Shown one piece after another: positions 18,103 to 26,519 of a stretch of DNA of 64,000 bases. Source of the stretch: Microbacterium sp. MYb54 (GTDB lineage: Bacteria; Actinomycetota; Actinomycetes; Actinomycetales; Microbacteriaceae). The translations under genes and the position numbers were made by a program. Under the pieces are notes generated by a model, which did not search any database, was not told the DNA's origin, and worked only from the letters and a program-made list of their open reading frames with translations. Position 1 is the first letter of the stretch. Each line of letters opens with the position of its first letter. The stretch is from the NCBI RefSeq assembly GCF_002979515.1, contig NZ_PCPA01000007.1, positions 62,001 to 126,000 on the forward strand. Direction: 5' to 3'.

Positions 18103-18116
18103 TGTAAGCGTTTGCA
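18103..18116. promoter_or_regulatory. LacI-type operator TGTAAGCGTTTGCA before the GH13 gene
   Basis: The 14-mer fits the general LacI/GalR-family consensus TGNAANCGNTTNCA at every fixed position. It ends 13 bp before the alpha-glucosidase ATG, overlapping the likely promoter or start region. The LacI-family gene at 19902 is the natural candidate to bind it. Confidence 0.75.
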
Positions 18117-18129
18117 CTAACCTGTTCCC

Positions 18130-19800
18130 ATGGCACAGCTTGAGCAGATCGCAGCCCCAGGTTCCGAGTGGTGGCGCAGCGCCGTCATCTACCAGATCTA
18201 CCCCCGCTCCTTCGCGGATGCCTCCGGTGACGGCATCGGCGATCTGCCGGGCATCACGAGTCGCCTCGACTCCCTGCAGGAGCTCGGCGTCGACGCGATC
18301 TGGTTGAGCCCGTTCATGACGAGCCCCCAGCGCGACGCCGGGTACGACGTGGCCGACTACCGCGACGTCGACCCGCTGTTCGGCACGCTCGCCGACTTCG
18401 ACGACATGCTCGAGGCCGCCCACGCCCGCGACATCCGCGTCGTCGTCGACCTGGTCCCGAACCACTCGTCCGACCAGCACGTCTGGTTCCAGCAGGCGCT
18501 GAAGGCCGCACCCGGAAGCCCCGAGCGCGCGCGCTACATCTTCCGCGACGGCAAGGGCGAGAACGGCGAGCTTCCCCCGAACAACTGGGAGTCCGTGTTC
18601 GGCGGCGGCATGTGGGAGCGCGTCGTCGAGGCCGACGGCACCCTCGGCCAGTGGTACCTGCACATCTTCGACGCCACGCAGCCCGACTTCGACTGGAACA
18701 ACGAAGAGGTGCGCGAGGAGTTCCGCTCCATCCTGCGCTTCTGGCTCGACCGCGGTGTCGACGGCTTCCGTGTCGACGTGGCCCACGGCATGATCAAGGC
18801 CGAGGGCCTGCCCGACTACACGCCCCCGAGCGATGCCGACTCCATGGGCGGCGGTGAGTCGAACGTGCCGTACTGGGGTCAGGACGGCGTGCACGACATC
18901 TACCGCGACTGGCACAAGGTGCTCGCCGAGTACGACGGCGACCGCGCCCTGTGCGGCGAGGCCTGGATGCCGACGCTCAAGCAGACCGCCCTCTGGGTGC
19001 GGCCTGACGAGATGCACCAGACCTTCAACTTCCCGTACCTGATGACCCCGTGGGATGCGAAGTCCCTGGGCGATGTCATCCGCGAATCGCTCGACGACTT
19101 CGGCGCGGTCGGCGCCCCGAGCACGTGGGTGCTCTCGAACCACGATGTCGTGCGCCACGCCTCGCGCCTCGCGCTCACGGCTGAGAACCCGCAGGGCGAG
19201 GGCATCGGCCCGAACACCCCGAACAAGCCCGACACCGCGATCGGCCTGGCTCGTGCCCGCGCCGCGACCACGCTGATGCTGGCGCTGCCCGGTTCGTCGT
19301 ACCTGTACCAGGGCGAAGAGCTCGGACTGCCCGAGGCGATGGAGATCCCGGACGAGTTCCGTCAGGACCCGACCTGGTTCCGCACGAACGGTGAGCGCTA
19401 CGGTCGCGACGGATGCCGCGTGCCGCTGCCCTGGGAAGCGGAGGCTCCGGCCTTCGGCTTCAACGACACCGGTCTGTCGTGGCTCCCGCAGCCCGCCGAC
19501 TGGGCGGCCTACTCGCGCGATGTCGAGGAGGTCGACCCCGGCTCGACCCTCGCGCTGTACAAGCGTCTGCTGGCCGCACGTCGTGAGCACGGCTTCGGCA
19601 GCGGATCGCTGGTCTGGGAGGAAGCCGGCCCCGACGCGGTGGCCTTCCGCCGCGGCGACGTGCACGTGGTCGCGAACCTCGGCACCACCCCGATCGAGCT
19701 GCCGTCTGACGCGCTCATCATGCTGCAGAGCCAGCCCTTCGATGGTGCGGCGATCCCCGTCGACACCGCCGTCTGGTACACCACCGCAGCCCAGGCCTGA
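18130..19800 (+). CDS. GH13 alpha-glucosidase
   Basis: A 556-residue cytoplasmic alpha-amylase-family enzyme acting on alpha-linked glucosides such as maltose/isomaltose-type sugars. All four GH13 regions are visible: DLVPNHSS, GFRVDVAHG (nucleophile about D216), GEAWMP (acid/base about E277) and LSNHDVVRH (about D339). QIYPRSFADASGDGIGDLPGI at the start is typical of oligo-1,6-/alpha-glucosidases. The exact linkage preference cannot be read from sequence. It is followed by its probable LacI regulator after a dispersed inverted repeat. Confidence 0.92.
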   Translation: MAQLEQIAAPGSEWWRSAVIYQIYPRSFADASGDGIGDLPGITSRLDSLQELGVDAIWLSPFMTSPQRDAGYDVADYRDVDPLFGTLADFDDMLEAAHARDIRVVVDLVPNHSSDQHVWFQQALKAAPGSPERARYIFRDGKGENGELPPNNWESVFGGGMWERVVEADGTLGQWYLHIFDATQPDFDWNNEEVREEFRSILRFWLDRGVDGFRVDVAHGMIKAEGLPDYTPPSDADSMGGGESNVPYWGQDGVHDIYRDWHKVLAEYDGDRALCGEAWMPTLKQTALWVRPDEMHQTFNFPYLMTPWDAKSLGDVIRESLDDFGAVGAPSTWVLSNHDVVRHASRLALTAENPQGEGIGPNTPNKPDTAIGLARARAATTLMLALPGSSYLYQGEELGLPEAMEIPDEFRQDPTWFRTNGERYGRDGCRVPLPWEAEAPAFGFNDTGLSWLPQPADWAAYSRDVEEVDPGSTLALYKRLLAARREHGFGSGSLVWEEAGPDAVAFRRGDVHVVANLGTTPIELPSDALIMLQSQPFDGAAIPVDTAVWYTTAAQA

Positions 19801-19821
19801 CACTCCGGTCTGACAGGCCCC

Positions 19822-19881
19822 TTCCGGTCGTGATTGCTGTCGCTCACGTCCCGCGTGACCCGACAGGAATCGCGACCGGAA
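19822..19881. repeat. dispersed inverted repeat, copy B
   Basis: Left arm 19822-19842 and right arm 19861-19881 pair over 21 positions with two mismatches. The right arm contains GACAGGAATCGCGACCGGA, nearly the same as copies A and C. The loop (CTCACGTCCCGCGTGAC) can itself form a small hairpin. It starts 21 bp after the alpha-glucosidase stop and ends 20 bp before the LacI ATG. Confidence 0.75.
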
Positions 19882-19901
19882 CACTTTTCGAAGAGGAAAC
19901 C

Positions 19902-20909
19902 ATGGCCAGCATCGATGAGGTCGCCCGGCTCGCAGGAGTCTCCACAGCGACCGTCTCGCGCGCACTGAGCGGCCGCGGTCACGTGTCCGAGTCCGCCAAG
20001 GAGCGCGTGCAGGCGGCGGCGCAGGCCCTCGGCTACGTGGTCTCGTCGCGCGCGTCGAGTCTGGCGTCCGGCCGCACCCGCAACATCGGGGTCATCGTCC
20101 CCTTCCTCGACCGCTGGTTCTTCAGCACCGTGCTCTCCGGCGTCTCGGCCGCGCTCATGCGTGCGGGCTACGACATCACGCTGTACAACATCACGGCCGA
20201 CAAGGACGTGCGCCGACATGTGTTCGACACGTTCCTGCGTCGTCAGCGTGTGGATGCCGTGATCGCCGTGTCGATCGAGCTCGACGAAGACGAGACGCAG
20301 TACCTGCTCGACCTCGGGCTTCCCGTGATCGCGATCGGCGGCCCGAACCCGAAGCTCGACACCCTCACGGTCGACGACGTGGCGGTGGCCCAGCTGGCGA
20401 CCGAGCATCTGATCAGCCTCGGCCACACCGACATCGCGCACATCGGGGCGAATCCCGAGTTCGACATCGACTTCCACATCCCGACCAACCGCCGCCTGGG
20501 CTTCGAGAAGGCTCTGGCGAAGGCCGGGATCCCCCTGAACCACGCTTTCCTCGAACCTGCCGACTTCACGGTCGAGGGCGGCTACCGCGCGGCGAAGCAG
20601 CTGCTCGGGCGTCCAGGACCTCGCCCGACCGCGGTGTTCGCGGCATCGGACGAGATGGCCATCGGCGCACTGCTCGCGGCCCGCGATCTCGGCTTCAACG
20701 TGCCGGAGGAGCTGTCGATCGTCGGCATCGACGGTCACGAACTCGGCGAGTTCTTCCGCCTGACCACGGTCGATCAGTTCCCGCTCGGGCAGGGCGAGCG
20801 CGCAGCGGATGCGGTGCTGGCCAAACTCACCACGCCGGATGCCGTGCACATCCCGTCTGCACTGCCCTACGAGCTGAACGTGCGCGGGACGACCGCCCGC
20901 CTCCTGTAG
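19902..20909 (+). CDS. LacI-family regulator of alpha-glucoside use
   Basis: A 335-residue repressor. The helix-turn-helix is SIDEVARLAGVSTATVSRALSGRG with the hinge SSRASSLASGRT; the sugar-binding domain carries VFAASDEMAIGAL and SIVGIDGHELGEF. The ATG at 19902 follows AAGAGGAAACC. It lies directly downstream of the GH13 gene and most likely controls it through the operator at 18103. The inducer is unknown. Confidence 0.88.
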   Translation: MASIDEVARLAGVSTATVSRALSGRGHVSESAKERVQAAAQALGYVVSSRASSLASGRTRNIGVIVPFLDRWFFSTVLSGVSAALMRAGYDITLYNITADKDVRRHVFDTFLRRQRVDAVIAVSIELDEDETQYLLDLGLPVIAIGGPNPKLDTLTVDDVAVAQLATEHLISLGHTDIAHIGANPEFDIDFHIPTNRRLGFEKALAKAGIPLNHAFLEPADFTVEGGYRAAKQLLGRPGPRPTAVFAASDEMAIGALLAARDLGFNVPEELSIVGIDGHELGEFFRLTTVDQFPLGQGERAADAVLAKLTTPDAVHIPSALPYELNVRGTTARLL

Positions 20910-20923
20910 GTCGAAGGCGGGCG
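20894..20923. terminator. hairpin at the end of the LacI gene
   Basis: Arms CGCCCGCCT (20894-20902) and AGGCGGGCG (20915-20923) pair across the stop codon of the LacI gene, in the 26-bp gap before the convergent sodA stop. It has no T-tract and is only a plausible terminator. Confidence 0.4.
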
Positions 20924-20935
20924 ATCGTCGCGGGT

Positions 20936-21565
20936 TCAGCTCGCGACGATGAGGCCCTTGGTCGCGGTGCGGGCGGCCTCGAAGCGGCGCTGCACGTCGG
21001 GCCAGTTCACGAGGTTCCAGAACGCCTTGACGTAGTCGGCGCGCACGTTGAGGTAGTCGAGGTAGTAGGCGTGCTCCCAGACGTCGAGCTGCAGCAGCGG
21101 GGTGACACCGAGAGGGGCGTTGCCCTGCTGGTCGAACAGCTGGAAGATCACGGGGCGGGCGCCCACGCTGTCCCAGGCGAGCACGGCCCAGCCCGATCCC
21201 TGCACACCGAGTGCGGTCGCGGTGAAGTGTGCACGGAAGGCGTCGATCGACCCGAAAGCGTCGACGAGTGCGGCCTCGAGCTCACCCTCGGGTGCTCCGC
21301 CGCCCTCGGGCGAGAGGTTCTGCCAGAACACCGAGTGGTTGATGTGGCCGCCGAGGTTGAACGCGAGGTCCTTCTCGAGTTTGTTCACGTTCGCGAGGTC
21401 ACCGGCGCTGCGGGCGGTGGCGAGCTGCTCGAGCGCGGTGTTCGCACCCGTCACGTAGGCCTGGTGGTGCTTGGAGTGGTGCAGCTCCATGATCTTGCCC
21501 GAGATGTGCGGGGCGAGGGCCGAGTAGTCGTAGGGCAGCTCGGGGAGCGTGTAGAGAGTGGACAT
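20936..21565 (-). CDS. sodA: superoxide dismutase (Mn/Fe type)
   Basis: A 209-residue enzyme converting superoxide to hydrogen peroxide and oxygen. Metal ligands are visible in the expected order: [30 protein letters not shown], and [22 protein letters not shown] and the Asp/His spacing fit the Mn/Fe family; the metal cannot be told from sequence alone. It starts 24 bp after the flavin reductase stop, so it is likely the last gene of the SoxR-controlled operon, though a separate promoter is possible. A normal AAAGGAAG binding site precedes it. Confidence 0.95.
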   Translation of the reverse strand: MSTLYTLPELPYDYSALAPHISGKIMELHHSKHHQAYVTGANTALEQLATARSAGDLANVNKLEKDLAFNLGGHINHSVFWQNLSPEGGGAPEGELEAALVDAFGSIDAFRAHFTATALGVQGSGWAVLAWDSVGARPVIFQLFDQQGNAPLGVTPLLQLDVWEHAYYLDYLNVRADYVKAFWNLVNWPDVQRRFEAARTATKGLIVAS

Positions 21566-21588
21566 GTCGTCTTCCTTTCGATGTTCTT

Positions 21589-22098
21589 TCAGTGGTGGGT
21601 GTCGTGCGGGAGTGCGTGGAAACGGCGGTCGATGTAGACGAGCGGCCGGCCGGCCGACCCGGGCAGCACCTCGATGACCTCGGCGATGACGACGGTCGAC
21701 GAACCGACGGCCACGGTCTGGATCGGGCGGCTTCGCAGCGCGACCCTGGCCTCGGGCAGGTGCGGTTCACCGGTCGGCAGCGTCGCCCAGCCCTGCTCCG
21801 GCGTGAAGCGCTCGGACCCGCTGACCGCGAAGCTCTGCGCGAGGGCGGAGTGCTCGTCGTCGATCAGGTGCACCACGAAGGTGTCGGCCGCGAGGATCGC
21901 CCCGGCGGAACCTGTGGCCCGGGTCACGGAGAACACGATCGCGGCGGGGTCGACCGCGACCGAGGCGACGCTCGATGCCGTGAGGCCGACCGGGCCATCG
22001 GGGGTGGCGGCGGTGATGATCGCGACGCCGGCGGGATGCGTGCGGAACGCGGCCTTCAGCCCTTCGCCGATCGGGGTGGGTACGGGTGTCGCGGTCAT
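21589..22098 (-). CDS. flavin reductase-like FMN-binding protein
   Basis: A 169-residue protein of the flavin reductase-like (HpaC-type) family, which reduces free flavin with NAD(P)H for a partner enzyme. It has [13 protein letters not shown] and [21 protein letters not shown] at the FMN site, and later [17 protein letters not shown]. Its ATG overlaps the ferredoxin reductase stop by 4 bp. No partner monooxygenase is nearby. In this operon it may feed or drain reduced flavin under redox stress. Confidence 0.82.
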   Translation of the reverse strand: MTATPVPTPIGEGLKAAFRTHPAGVAIITAATPDGPVGLTASSVASVAVDPAAIVFSVTRATGSAGAILAADTFVVHLIDDEHSALAQSFAVSGSERFTPEQGWATLPTGEPHLPEARVALRSRPIQTVAVGSSTVVIAEVIEVLPGSAGRPLVYIDRRFHALPHDTHH

Positions 22099-23453
22099 CG
22101 ACCGGCCTCCATCATCTGTTCCTGCTTGGCATGCGCGAGCATCTCCGCGCGCTCGACGAGCTTGGTGCGCTCGCGTCCTCGTTCGGCTCCGGCGCCGCGC
22201 TCGGCGGCATCGATGCGCAACCAGCCGTCGAGGTCGACAGCGTGCGCGAGGTGGGCGATCGGGTCGTCGTCGCGTGCTTCGCGCTCAATCGCGTCGAGGT
22301 CGTCGACGACGTGGCCGATGGTCTGCGCGGCATCCGACTTGGTCGAGCCGATGAGGCCCACCGGACCGCGCTTGATCCAGCCGGTGGCATACAGCCGCGG
22401 GATCGGCGTGCCTTCCGCGTCGACGACACGGCCCTCGATGTGCGGCACCACCCCGAGGGCGGCGTCGAACGGCATCCCGGGAACGGGGGTCGAGCGGTAG
22501 CCCACCGCGCGGTAGACCGCCCCGACGTCGTAACGCAGCAGCTCACCCGTGCCGACCATGCGGCCCAGCTCGTCGGATGCGGTGCGCTCCATCTCGATGC
22601 CGGTCACGGTGTCGGTGCCGAGGAGGCGAACCGGGCGCTGTCGCAGGTGCAGGTGGATACGGCGCGAAGCCGTGCGGCTCGCAGGATCGAGGGCAGCCCA
22701 CTCGGTCATGGTGCGCACGATGATGCGACGCTGCGAGAACTGCGCGACCATCCGTTCGGCGTGCTCGTCGAGGGCGAGCTCGTCCGGGTCGACGATCACG
22801 TCGACGTCGTCCTGCTCGGCGAGTTCGCGCAGCTCCATGGCCGAGAACCGCACGTCGGCCGGCCCCCGACGGGCGAACAGGTGCACGTCGCGCAGCGGGC
22901 TGGCCGCGAGCTGGTCGAGCACGGCATCCGGGGTGTCGGTGTGGGTCAGCGCAGAGGCGTGCTTGGCGAGGATCCGCGTCACGTCGAGCGCCACGTTGCC
23001 GGCGCCGAGCACCGCGACGGATTCGGCAGCGAGCGGCCACGTGCGCGGAACATCGGGATGCCCGTCGTACCAGGCCACGAAGTCGGCCGCGCCGAAGGAG
23101 CCGGGCAGATCGATGCCGGGGATGTCGAGGGCGACGTCGAGGTCGGCACCCGTCGCCACGATCACGCCGTCGTACGCGGCACGCAGCTCGTCGATCTCGA
23201 CGTCACGGCCGATCTCGACGTTGCACCGCAGCCGGATGCGCGGGTTCACGAGCACCTCGTGCAGGGCATCGGTGATCTTGCGGATGCGGGGGTGATCCGG
23301 GGCGACCCCGTAGCGCACCAGCCCGTAGGGCGCCGGGAGCTTCTCGAACAGGTCGATCGACGCGTCCGGCACGCGGCCGAGCAGGATGTCGGCGGCGTAG
23401 ATGCCCGCGGGGCCCGCTCCGACGATGGCGATGCGCGGTTCGGCGATGGTCAT
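22095..23453 (-). CDS. fprA: ferredoxin-NADP reductase, FprA/adrenodoxin reductase type
   Basis: A 452-residue FAD enzyme. It has the FAD-binding [13 protein letters not shown] motif at the N-terminus, [19 protein letters not shown] and a second [13 protein letters not shown] motif for NADP(H), as in mycobacterial FprA. Near the C-terminus, [21 protein letters not shown] is the FAD/NADP signature of this group. The extended C-terminal helical tail (about residues 400-452) is charged. The ATG at 23453 overlaps the ferredoxin stop by 4 bp; the ferredoxin is its expected redox partner. Confidence 0.92.
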   Translation of the reverse strand: MTIAEPRIAIVGAGPAGIYAADILLGRVPDASIDLFEKLPAPYGLVRYGVAPDHPRIRKITDALHEVLVNPRIRLRCNVEIGRDVEIDELRAAYDGVIVATGADLDVALDIPGIDLPGSFGAADFVAWYDGHPDVPRTWPLAAESVAVLGAGNVALDVTRILAKHASALTHTDTPDAVLDQLAASPLRDVHLFARRGPADVRFSAMELRELAEQDDVDVIVDPDELALDEHAERMVAQFSQRRIIVRTMTEWAALDPASRTASRRIHLHLRQRPVRLLGTDTVTGIEMERTASDELGRMVGTGELLRYDVGAVYRAVGYRSTPVPGMPFDAALGVVPHIEGRVVDAEGTPIPRLYATGWIKRGPVGLIGSTKSDAAQTIGHVVDDLDAIEREARDDDPIAHLAHAVDLDGWLRIDAAERGAGAERGRERTKLVERAEMLAHAKQEQMMEAGR

Positions 23454-23776
23454 GCGTGTTCTCCCTGAGGTGCGAGCGCGGCGATGATCGGGTGGTCGAA
23501 CGAGAGCATCCCCGTCTTCGCGGCGCCTCCGGGAGAGCCGAGCTCGTCGAAGAACTCGACGTTGGCCTTGTAGTAGTCCTGCCACTCATCGGGCAGATCG
23601 TCTTCGTAGAAGATGGCCTCGACCGGGCAGACCGGTTCACATGCACCGCAGTCGACACACTCGTCGGGGTGGATGTAGAGCGAGCGTTCACCCTCGTAGA
23701 TGCAGTCGACGGGGCACTCGTCGATGCAGGCCTTGTCCTTCACATCGACGCACGGCAGAGCGATCACATAGGTCAT
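23450..23776 (-). CDS. fdxA: seven-iron ferredoxin
   Basis: A 108-residue electron carrier with a 3Fe-4S and a 4Fe-4S cluster. Cys are in [17 protein letters not shown] and [12 protein letters not shown], the FdxA pattern of actinobacteria. Length and the acidic C-terminal extension fit that family. The ATG at 23776 is chosen because TYVIALPC begins the family's usual N-terminus. It is the first gene of the operon fdxA-fprA-flavin reductase-sodA and is read from the SoxR-type promoter. Confidence 0.93.
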   Translation of the reverse strand: MTYVIALPCVDVKDKACIDECPVDCIYEGERSLYIHPDECVDCGACEPVCPVEAIFYEDDLPDEWQDYYKANVEFFDELGSPGGAAKTGMLSFDHPIIAALAPQGEHA

Positions 23777-23844
23777 CGCGGGGTCTTCGTTCGGGTCACA
23801 CTGTCCTCGTTCGGTCGATCGACCCGTTTCGGGGCCACTCGTCA

Positions 23845-23875
23845 ACCGTAAAACCTCAAGTATACTTGAGGTCAA
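23845..23875 (-). promoter_or_regulatory. SoxR-type promoter of the redox operon with 19-bp spacer
   Basis: Reading the minus strand, TTGACC (23875-23870) and TACGGT (23850-23845) are separated by 19 bp. This over-long spacer is the hallmark of MerR/SoxR-activated promoters, where the regulator untwists DNA to realign the two hexamers. The palindrome at 23854-23871 fills the spacer. Confidence 0.82.
23854..23871. promoter_or_regulatory. SoxR box CCTCAAGTATACTTGAGG
   Basis: A perfect 18-bp palindrome in the soxR-fdxA divergent region. It matches the enterobacterial SoxR site of the soxS promoter (CCTCAAGTTAACTTGAGG) at all but two central bases. It lies 25 bp before the soxR ATG, so SoxR may also control its own gene. 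Confidence 0.92.
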
Positions 23876-23895
23876 ATCGAAGGAGAAGCAGCCGG

Positions 23896-24345
23896 ATGAC
23901 CCCGCACGCACCCGACGAGCCGCTGACGATCGGCGAGATGACCAGGCGCACCGGTGTCGCAGCCTCCGCGCTGCACTTCTACGAGACGCTCGGCCTCATC
24001 GCCTCCACCCGCACGCCGGGCAATCAGCGCCGCTACGCCCGGCACATGCTGCGCCGCGTCTCGCTCATCACGGTCGCCAAACGCCTCGGCATCCCGCTCT
24101 CCGACGTGCAGACCGCGTTCGCCGACGTGCCACTGACCGAGACCCCGAGTCACGCCGACTGGCAGCGGGCCTCGCGGCGGTGGAAGCGCGAGCTCGAGAA
24201 GCGGCGCGAGGGCATCGAACGTCTCGAACGCGAACTGACCGGATGCATCGGCTGCGGCTGCCTTTCGATGAAGGCGTGCGGCCTGCTCAACCCCGACGAC
24301 GCCCTCGGCACCCAGGGCGCCGGCCCCCAGCGCCTCCAGGACTGA
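23896..24345 (+). CDS. soxR: redox-sensing activator SoxR
   Basis: A 149-residue MerR-family regulator. The N-terminal helix-turn-helix is [20 protein letters not shown], followed by the coiled dimerisation helix. The [2Fe-2S] ligands are in [12 protein letters not shown] (C117, C120, C122, C128; CX2CXCX5C), the diagnostic SoxR motif. Oxidation by redox-cycling compounds activates it. ATG at 23896 has AAGGAGAAG about 8 nt upstream. No soxS gene is present; the operon opposite is the direct target. Confidence 0.95.
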   Translation: MTPHAPDEPLTIGEMTRRTGVAASALHFYETLGLIASTRTPGNQRRYARHMLRRVSLITVAKRLGIPLSDVQTAFADVPLTETPSHADWQRASRRWKRELEKRREGIERLERELTGCIGCGCLSMKACGLLNPDDALGTQGAGPQRLQD

Positions 24346-24568
24346 CTGCCTCCAGGACTAGGGCGTATCTGACAATGGGCGCGCCGTGGTCAAGGCCCGT
24401 CTTCTGGGGAGATGTGGGCGTTGCAACATTGGTCATCTTCTCGGCTTTCGGACTGATTCGCCTCAGAACGCTGCACACAACCGCGTAGACGAGGCAATGG
24501 ACGTGCCCACCGACATGGCGGGCACGACGGCTATCGCTGACGCCGAATGGAAAAGTACCCCCGTACGG

Positions 24569-25186
24569 CTAACCCGCGACAACCCCATGCAGTTCTTCGG
24601 TCGCTCGCACCTCCCGTCCCGCAGATACCCGAGCGCGCATCAAGCGAGAGTGTTGATGTGGCGGGGCCAACAGGCCGCAGGCGCGGACAGCTTCGAGTCG
24701 ACTGCTCACCTGCAGTGCCGAGTAGGCGTCGTGGAGATGCCGCTTGACAGTTCCTACGGATATGACGAGCGCTCCGGCGATGTCCTGATTCGTCGCCCCG
24801 TGAGCTGCGTGGGTGAGGACCTGCAACTGCCGCGGGGTGAGCAGAATCTGCGCTGCACCGCGCGTCATGCTGATCTGCACTTCCGTGAGCAGTGCGCGGA
24901 TGCCGCCGCCCGCCGAGATGTGGCGGACGAAAGCGGGATACTCGTGCGTCGACTGTAACCCGGACTCGTGCAACAAGATCGTGCGCATGCACCCGGTGCG
25001 GCGGGCTTCGCGCGGTGAGAGCACCGTTGGGTCGCTGACCAGCACGTCTTCTGGGCGCAACAAGTTCGCCTCCGGATCAGCCATTCGCTGCACCCGGTGG
25101 CCCTCTGAGAGGAGAACGTGTTCCACGGCGTCGGCCAACAGCTCCGATGCCAGACACACCCTCACCTTGGGTCCGATGCTCCGCAA
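24569..25186 (-). CDS. LuxR/NarL-type regulator lacking a clear receiver domain
   Basis: A 205-residue protein. The C-terminal half carries a LuxR helix-turn-helix: LTPRQLQVLTHAAHGATNQDIAGALVISVGTVKRHLHDAY. The N-terminal ~110 residues resemble a degenerate receiver (RVCLASELLADAVEHVLLSEGH) but lack the usual acidic cluster and phospho-Asp setting. It is 29 bp after the sigma factor stop and probably in the same transcript. A perfect 26-bp palindrome between this unit and the divergent secretion genes is its best candidate site. Nothing identifiable was found in 24346-24568. Confidence 0.78.
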   Translation of the reverse strand: MRSIGPKVRVCLASELLADAVEHVLLSEGHRVQRMADPEANLLRPEDVLVSDPTVLSPREARRTGCMRTILLHESGLQSTHEYPAFVRHISAGGGIRALLTEVQISMTRGAAQILLTPRQLQVLTHAAHGATNQDIAGALVISVGTVKRHLHDAYSALQVSSRLEAVRACGLLAPPHQHSRLMRARVSAGREVRATEELHGVVAG

Positions 25187-25215
25187 GGTGTCGTTTCGCC
25201 GGTTGGCAGAACGCT

Positions 25216-25758
25216 CTAGGAGTCAGTCTCAAGGGTGAGATCAGCCCGAAGCTTCGCCCGGGCCCGTGAATATCTGCTGCGGACGGTCCCCGGCTTCTTG
25301 CCGAGAATCTTCGCCGCCTCTGCGAGAGAGAACCCATCCCAGTGAACGAGCTGGATGATCTCGCGATCGCCCGCAGAAAGTGCCTCGAGTGCTTCCCATA
25401 CATCGTCCCGCACAGGGCGGGAGTCGCCGCTGACGAGTGCTTCCCCCTTGAGCCTGTCGCTGAGATTCCGCCTGCGAGAGAGTGCACGTCGGTGGTTAGC
25501 GAGCACGTTCCGGGCGATCCCGAACATCCACATCCGTGCGTCCACGGGCTCCGCGGGCATGGCGTCGACCTTGCGCCACATCGTCAGTAGCACCTCACTG
25601 GTGAGGTCGGCCGCATCGTCGGTGGAGACGACCCGCCGAGCGAAGTACGCGAACAGTGCGCGTTTGCTCTCATCGATCAGGCGGGGAAGGTCGAGCCTGT
25701 CGTCGCTCCACATCCACACCAGGGCCTCGACGGACTCGTCGGAACGACCGCCGGGCAT
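25216..25758 (-). CDS. ECF-type RNA polymerase sigma factor
   Basis: A 180-residue sigma-70 family protein. Region 2 covers RALFAYFARRVVSTDDAADLTSEVLLTMWRKVDAM with ARMWMFGIARNVLANHRR; region 4 covers LSAGDREIIQLVHWDGFSLAEAAKILGKKPGTVRSRYSRARAKLR. ATG at 25758 overlaps the previous stop as TGATG, a coupling junction; an upstream start at 25779 is possible. The previous gene encodes a single-pass membrane protein that may act as its anti-sigma factor, although the usual order is sigma first. Confidence 0.88.
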   Translation of the reverse strand: MPGGRSDESVEALVWMWSDDRLDLPRLIDESKRALFAYFARRVVSTDDAADLTSEVLLTMWRKVDAMPAEPVDARMWMFGIARNVLANHRRALSRRRNLSDRLKGEALVSGDSRPVRDDVWEALEALSAGDREIIQLVHWDGFSLAEAAKILGKKPGTVRSRYSRARAKLRADLTLETDS

Positions 25759-26339
25759 CAGTGCCGCACCCATGTGCACGTCGAACTGCCGGAGGTTCCG
25801 ATACCGGGTCCATTGATCAACTCGAACGGGATCTCCTCCACGACTGCGGTGCCGATGCCAGAGGACACAGTCAGCTGGTCCAGGTCCTCCTGGGTGAGCT
25901 CGGGGTCGACGTCAGGGTCGCCGACGGAGTCCGGGTTCTTCTCGCCGAGGTCGTAGCCGCGTTGGCCGATGCCGGTCCAGTCGTGCGAGGCGATCCATTC
26001 CTTCGCCTCGGTGACGTTCGTGCCATCCCACGACCTGACCGCGAGCGAGAACGTGCACTCGACCGTGGTGCCCTCGTCCGTAACGTAGGAGATCGGGATG
26101 ACAGCATCCGGGGTGAAGTTCGGGGCGACGTAGACGGCTGCCGCCGTCGCGAGAACCCCGACGCCCAGAAGCGCACCCAGTGTTGCTGCGATGCGCGCGC
26201 CGCGCCGACGACGTGGGGGCCGCGCGTGCTGCTCGGCCGCGTTCCTGGCGACGCGTTCGAGCATCGCGTCAAGGATTTCCGGCGACTCTGCCCACTTGTC
26301 GTGCGGAGTGAGCAGCCGGTTGAGCTGTGTGTCGTCCAT
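25758..26339 (-). CDS. single-pass membrane protein, possible anti-sigma factor
   Basis: A 193-residue protein. A ~45-residue cytoplasmic part (DDTQLNRLLTPHDKWAESPEILDAML) ends in a basic patch (RPPRRRRGAR), then one membrane helix at about 50-70, then an extracytoplasmic domain of ~120 residues with two Cys (ECTFS and STCTW). The layout is that of anti-sigma factors but no zinc-binding HxxxCxxC motif is present. GGAGGAAACCC precedes the ATG. It is the first gene of a unit with the sigma factor and LuxR gene. Confidence 0.65.
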   Translation of the reverse strand: MDDTQLNRLLTPHDKWAESPEILDAMLERVARNAAEQHARPPRRRRGARIAATLGALLGVGVLATAAAVYVAPNFTPDAVIPISYVTDEGTTVECTFSLAVRSWDGTNVTEAKEWIASHDWTGIGQRGYDLGEKNPDSVGDPDVDPELTQEDLDQLTVSSGIGTAVVEEIPFELINGPGIGTSGSSTCTWVRH

Positions 26340-26427
26340 GGGTTTCCTCCGATGATCCGTTCACTACTGCTCATGTCCGATCATCCCTGAACTGTTGCGT
26401 CGGCGAAGAAGAATCTCTGAGATCGCA

Positions 26428-26453
26428 CGATATGTATCCCTGGATACATATCG
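26428..26453. promoter_or_regulatory. perfect 26-bp palindrome between divergent units
   Basis: Arms CGATATGTATCC (26428-26439) and GGATACATATCG (26442-26453) are perfect complements with a 2-nt centre. The AT-rich sequence stands out from the surrounding DNA. It lies 89 bp before the membrane-protein start and 67 bp before the small secreted protein start, where an operator for both promoters would be. Confidence 0.85.
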
Positions 26454-26519
26454 CCCTTCGCGCGCGTGATCCATCCTCGAAGCAGGTCAACTTCGACCTC
26501 TGAGAGAAGTGAGGAATCC

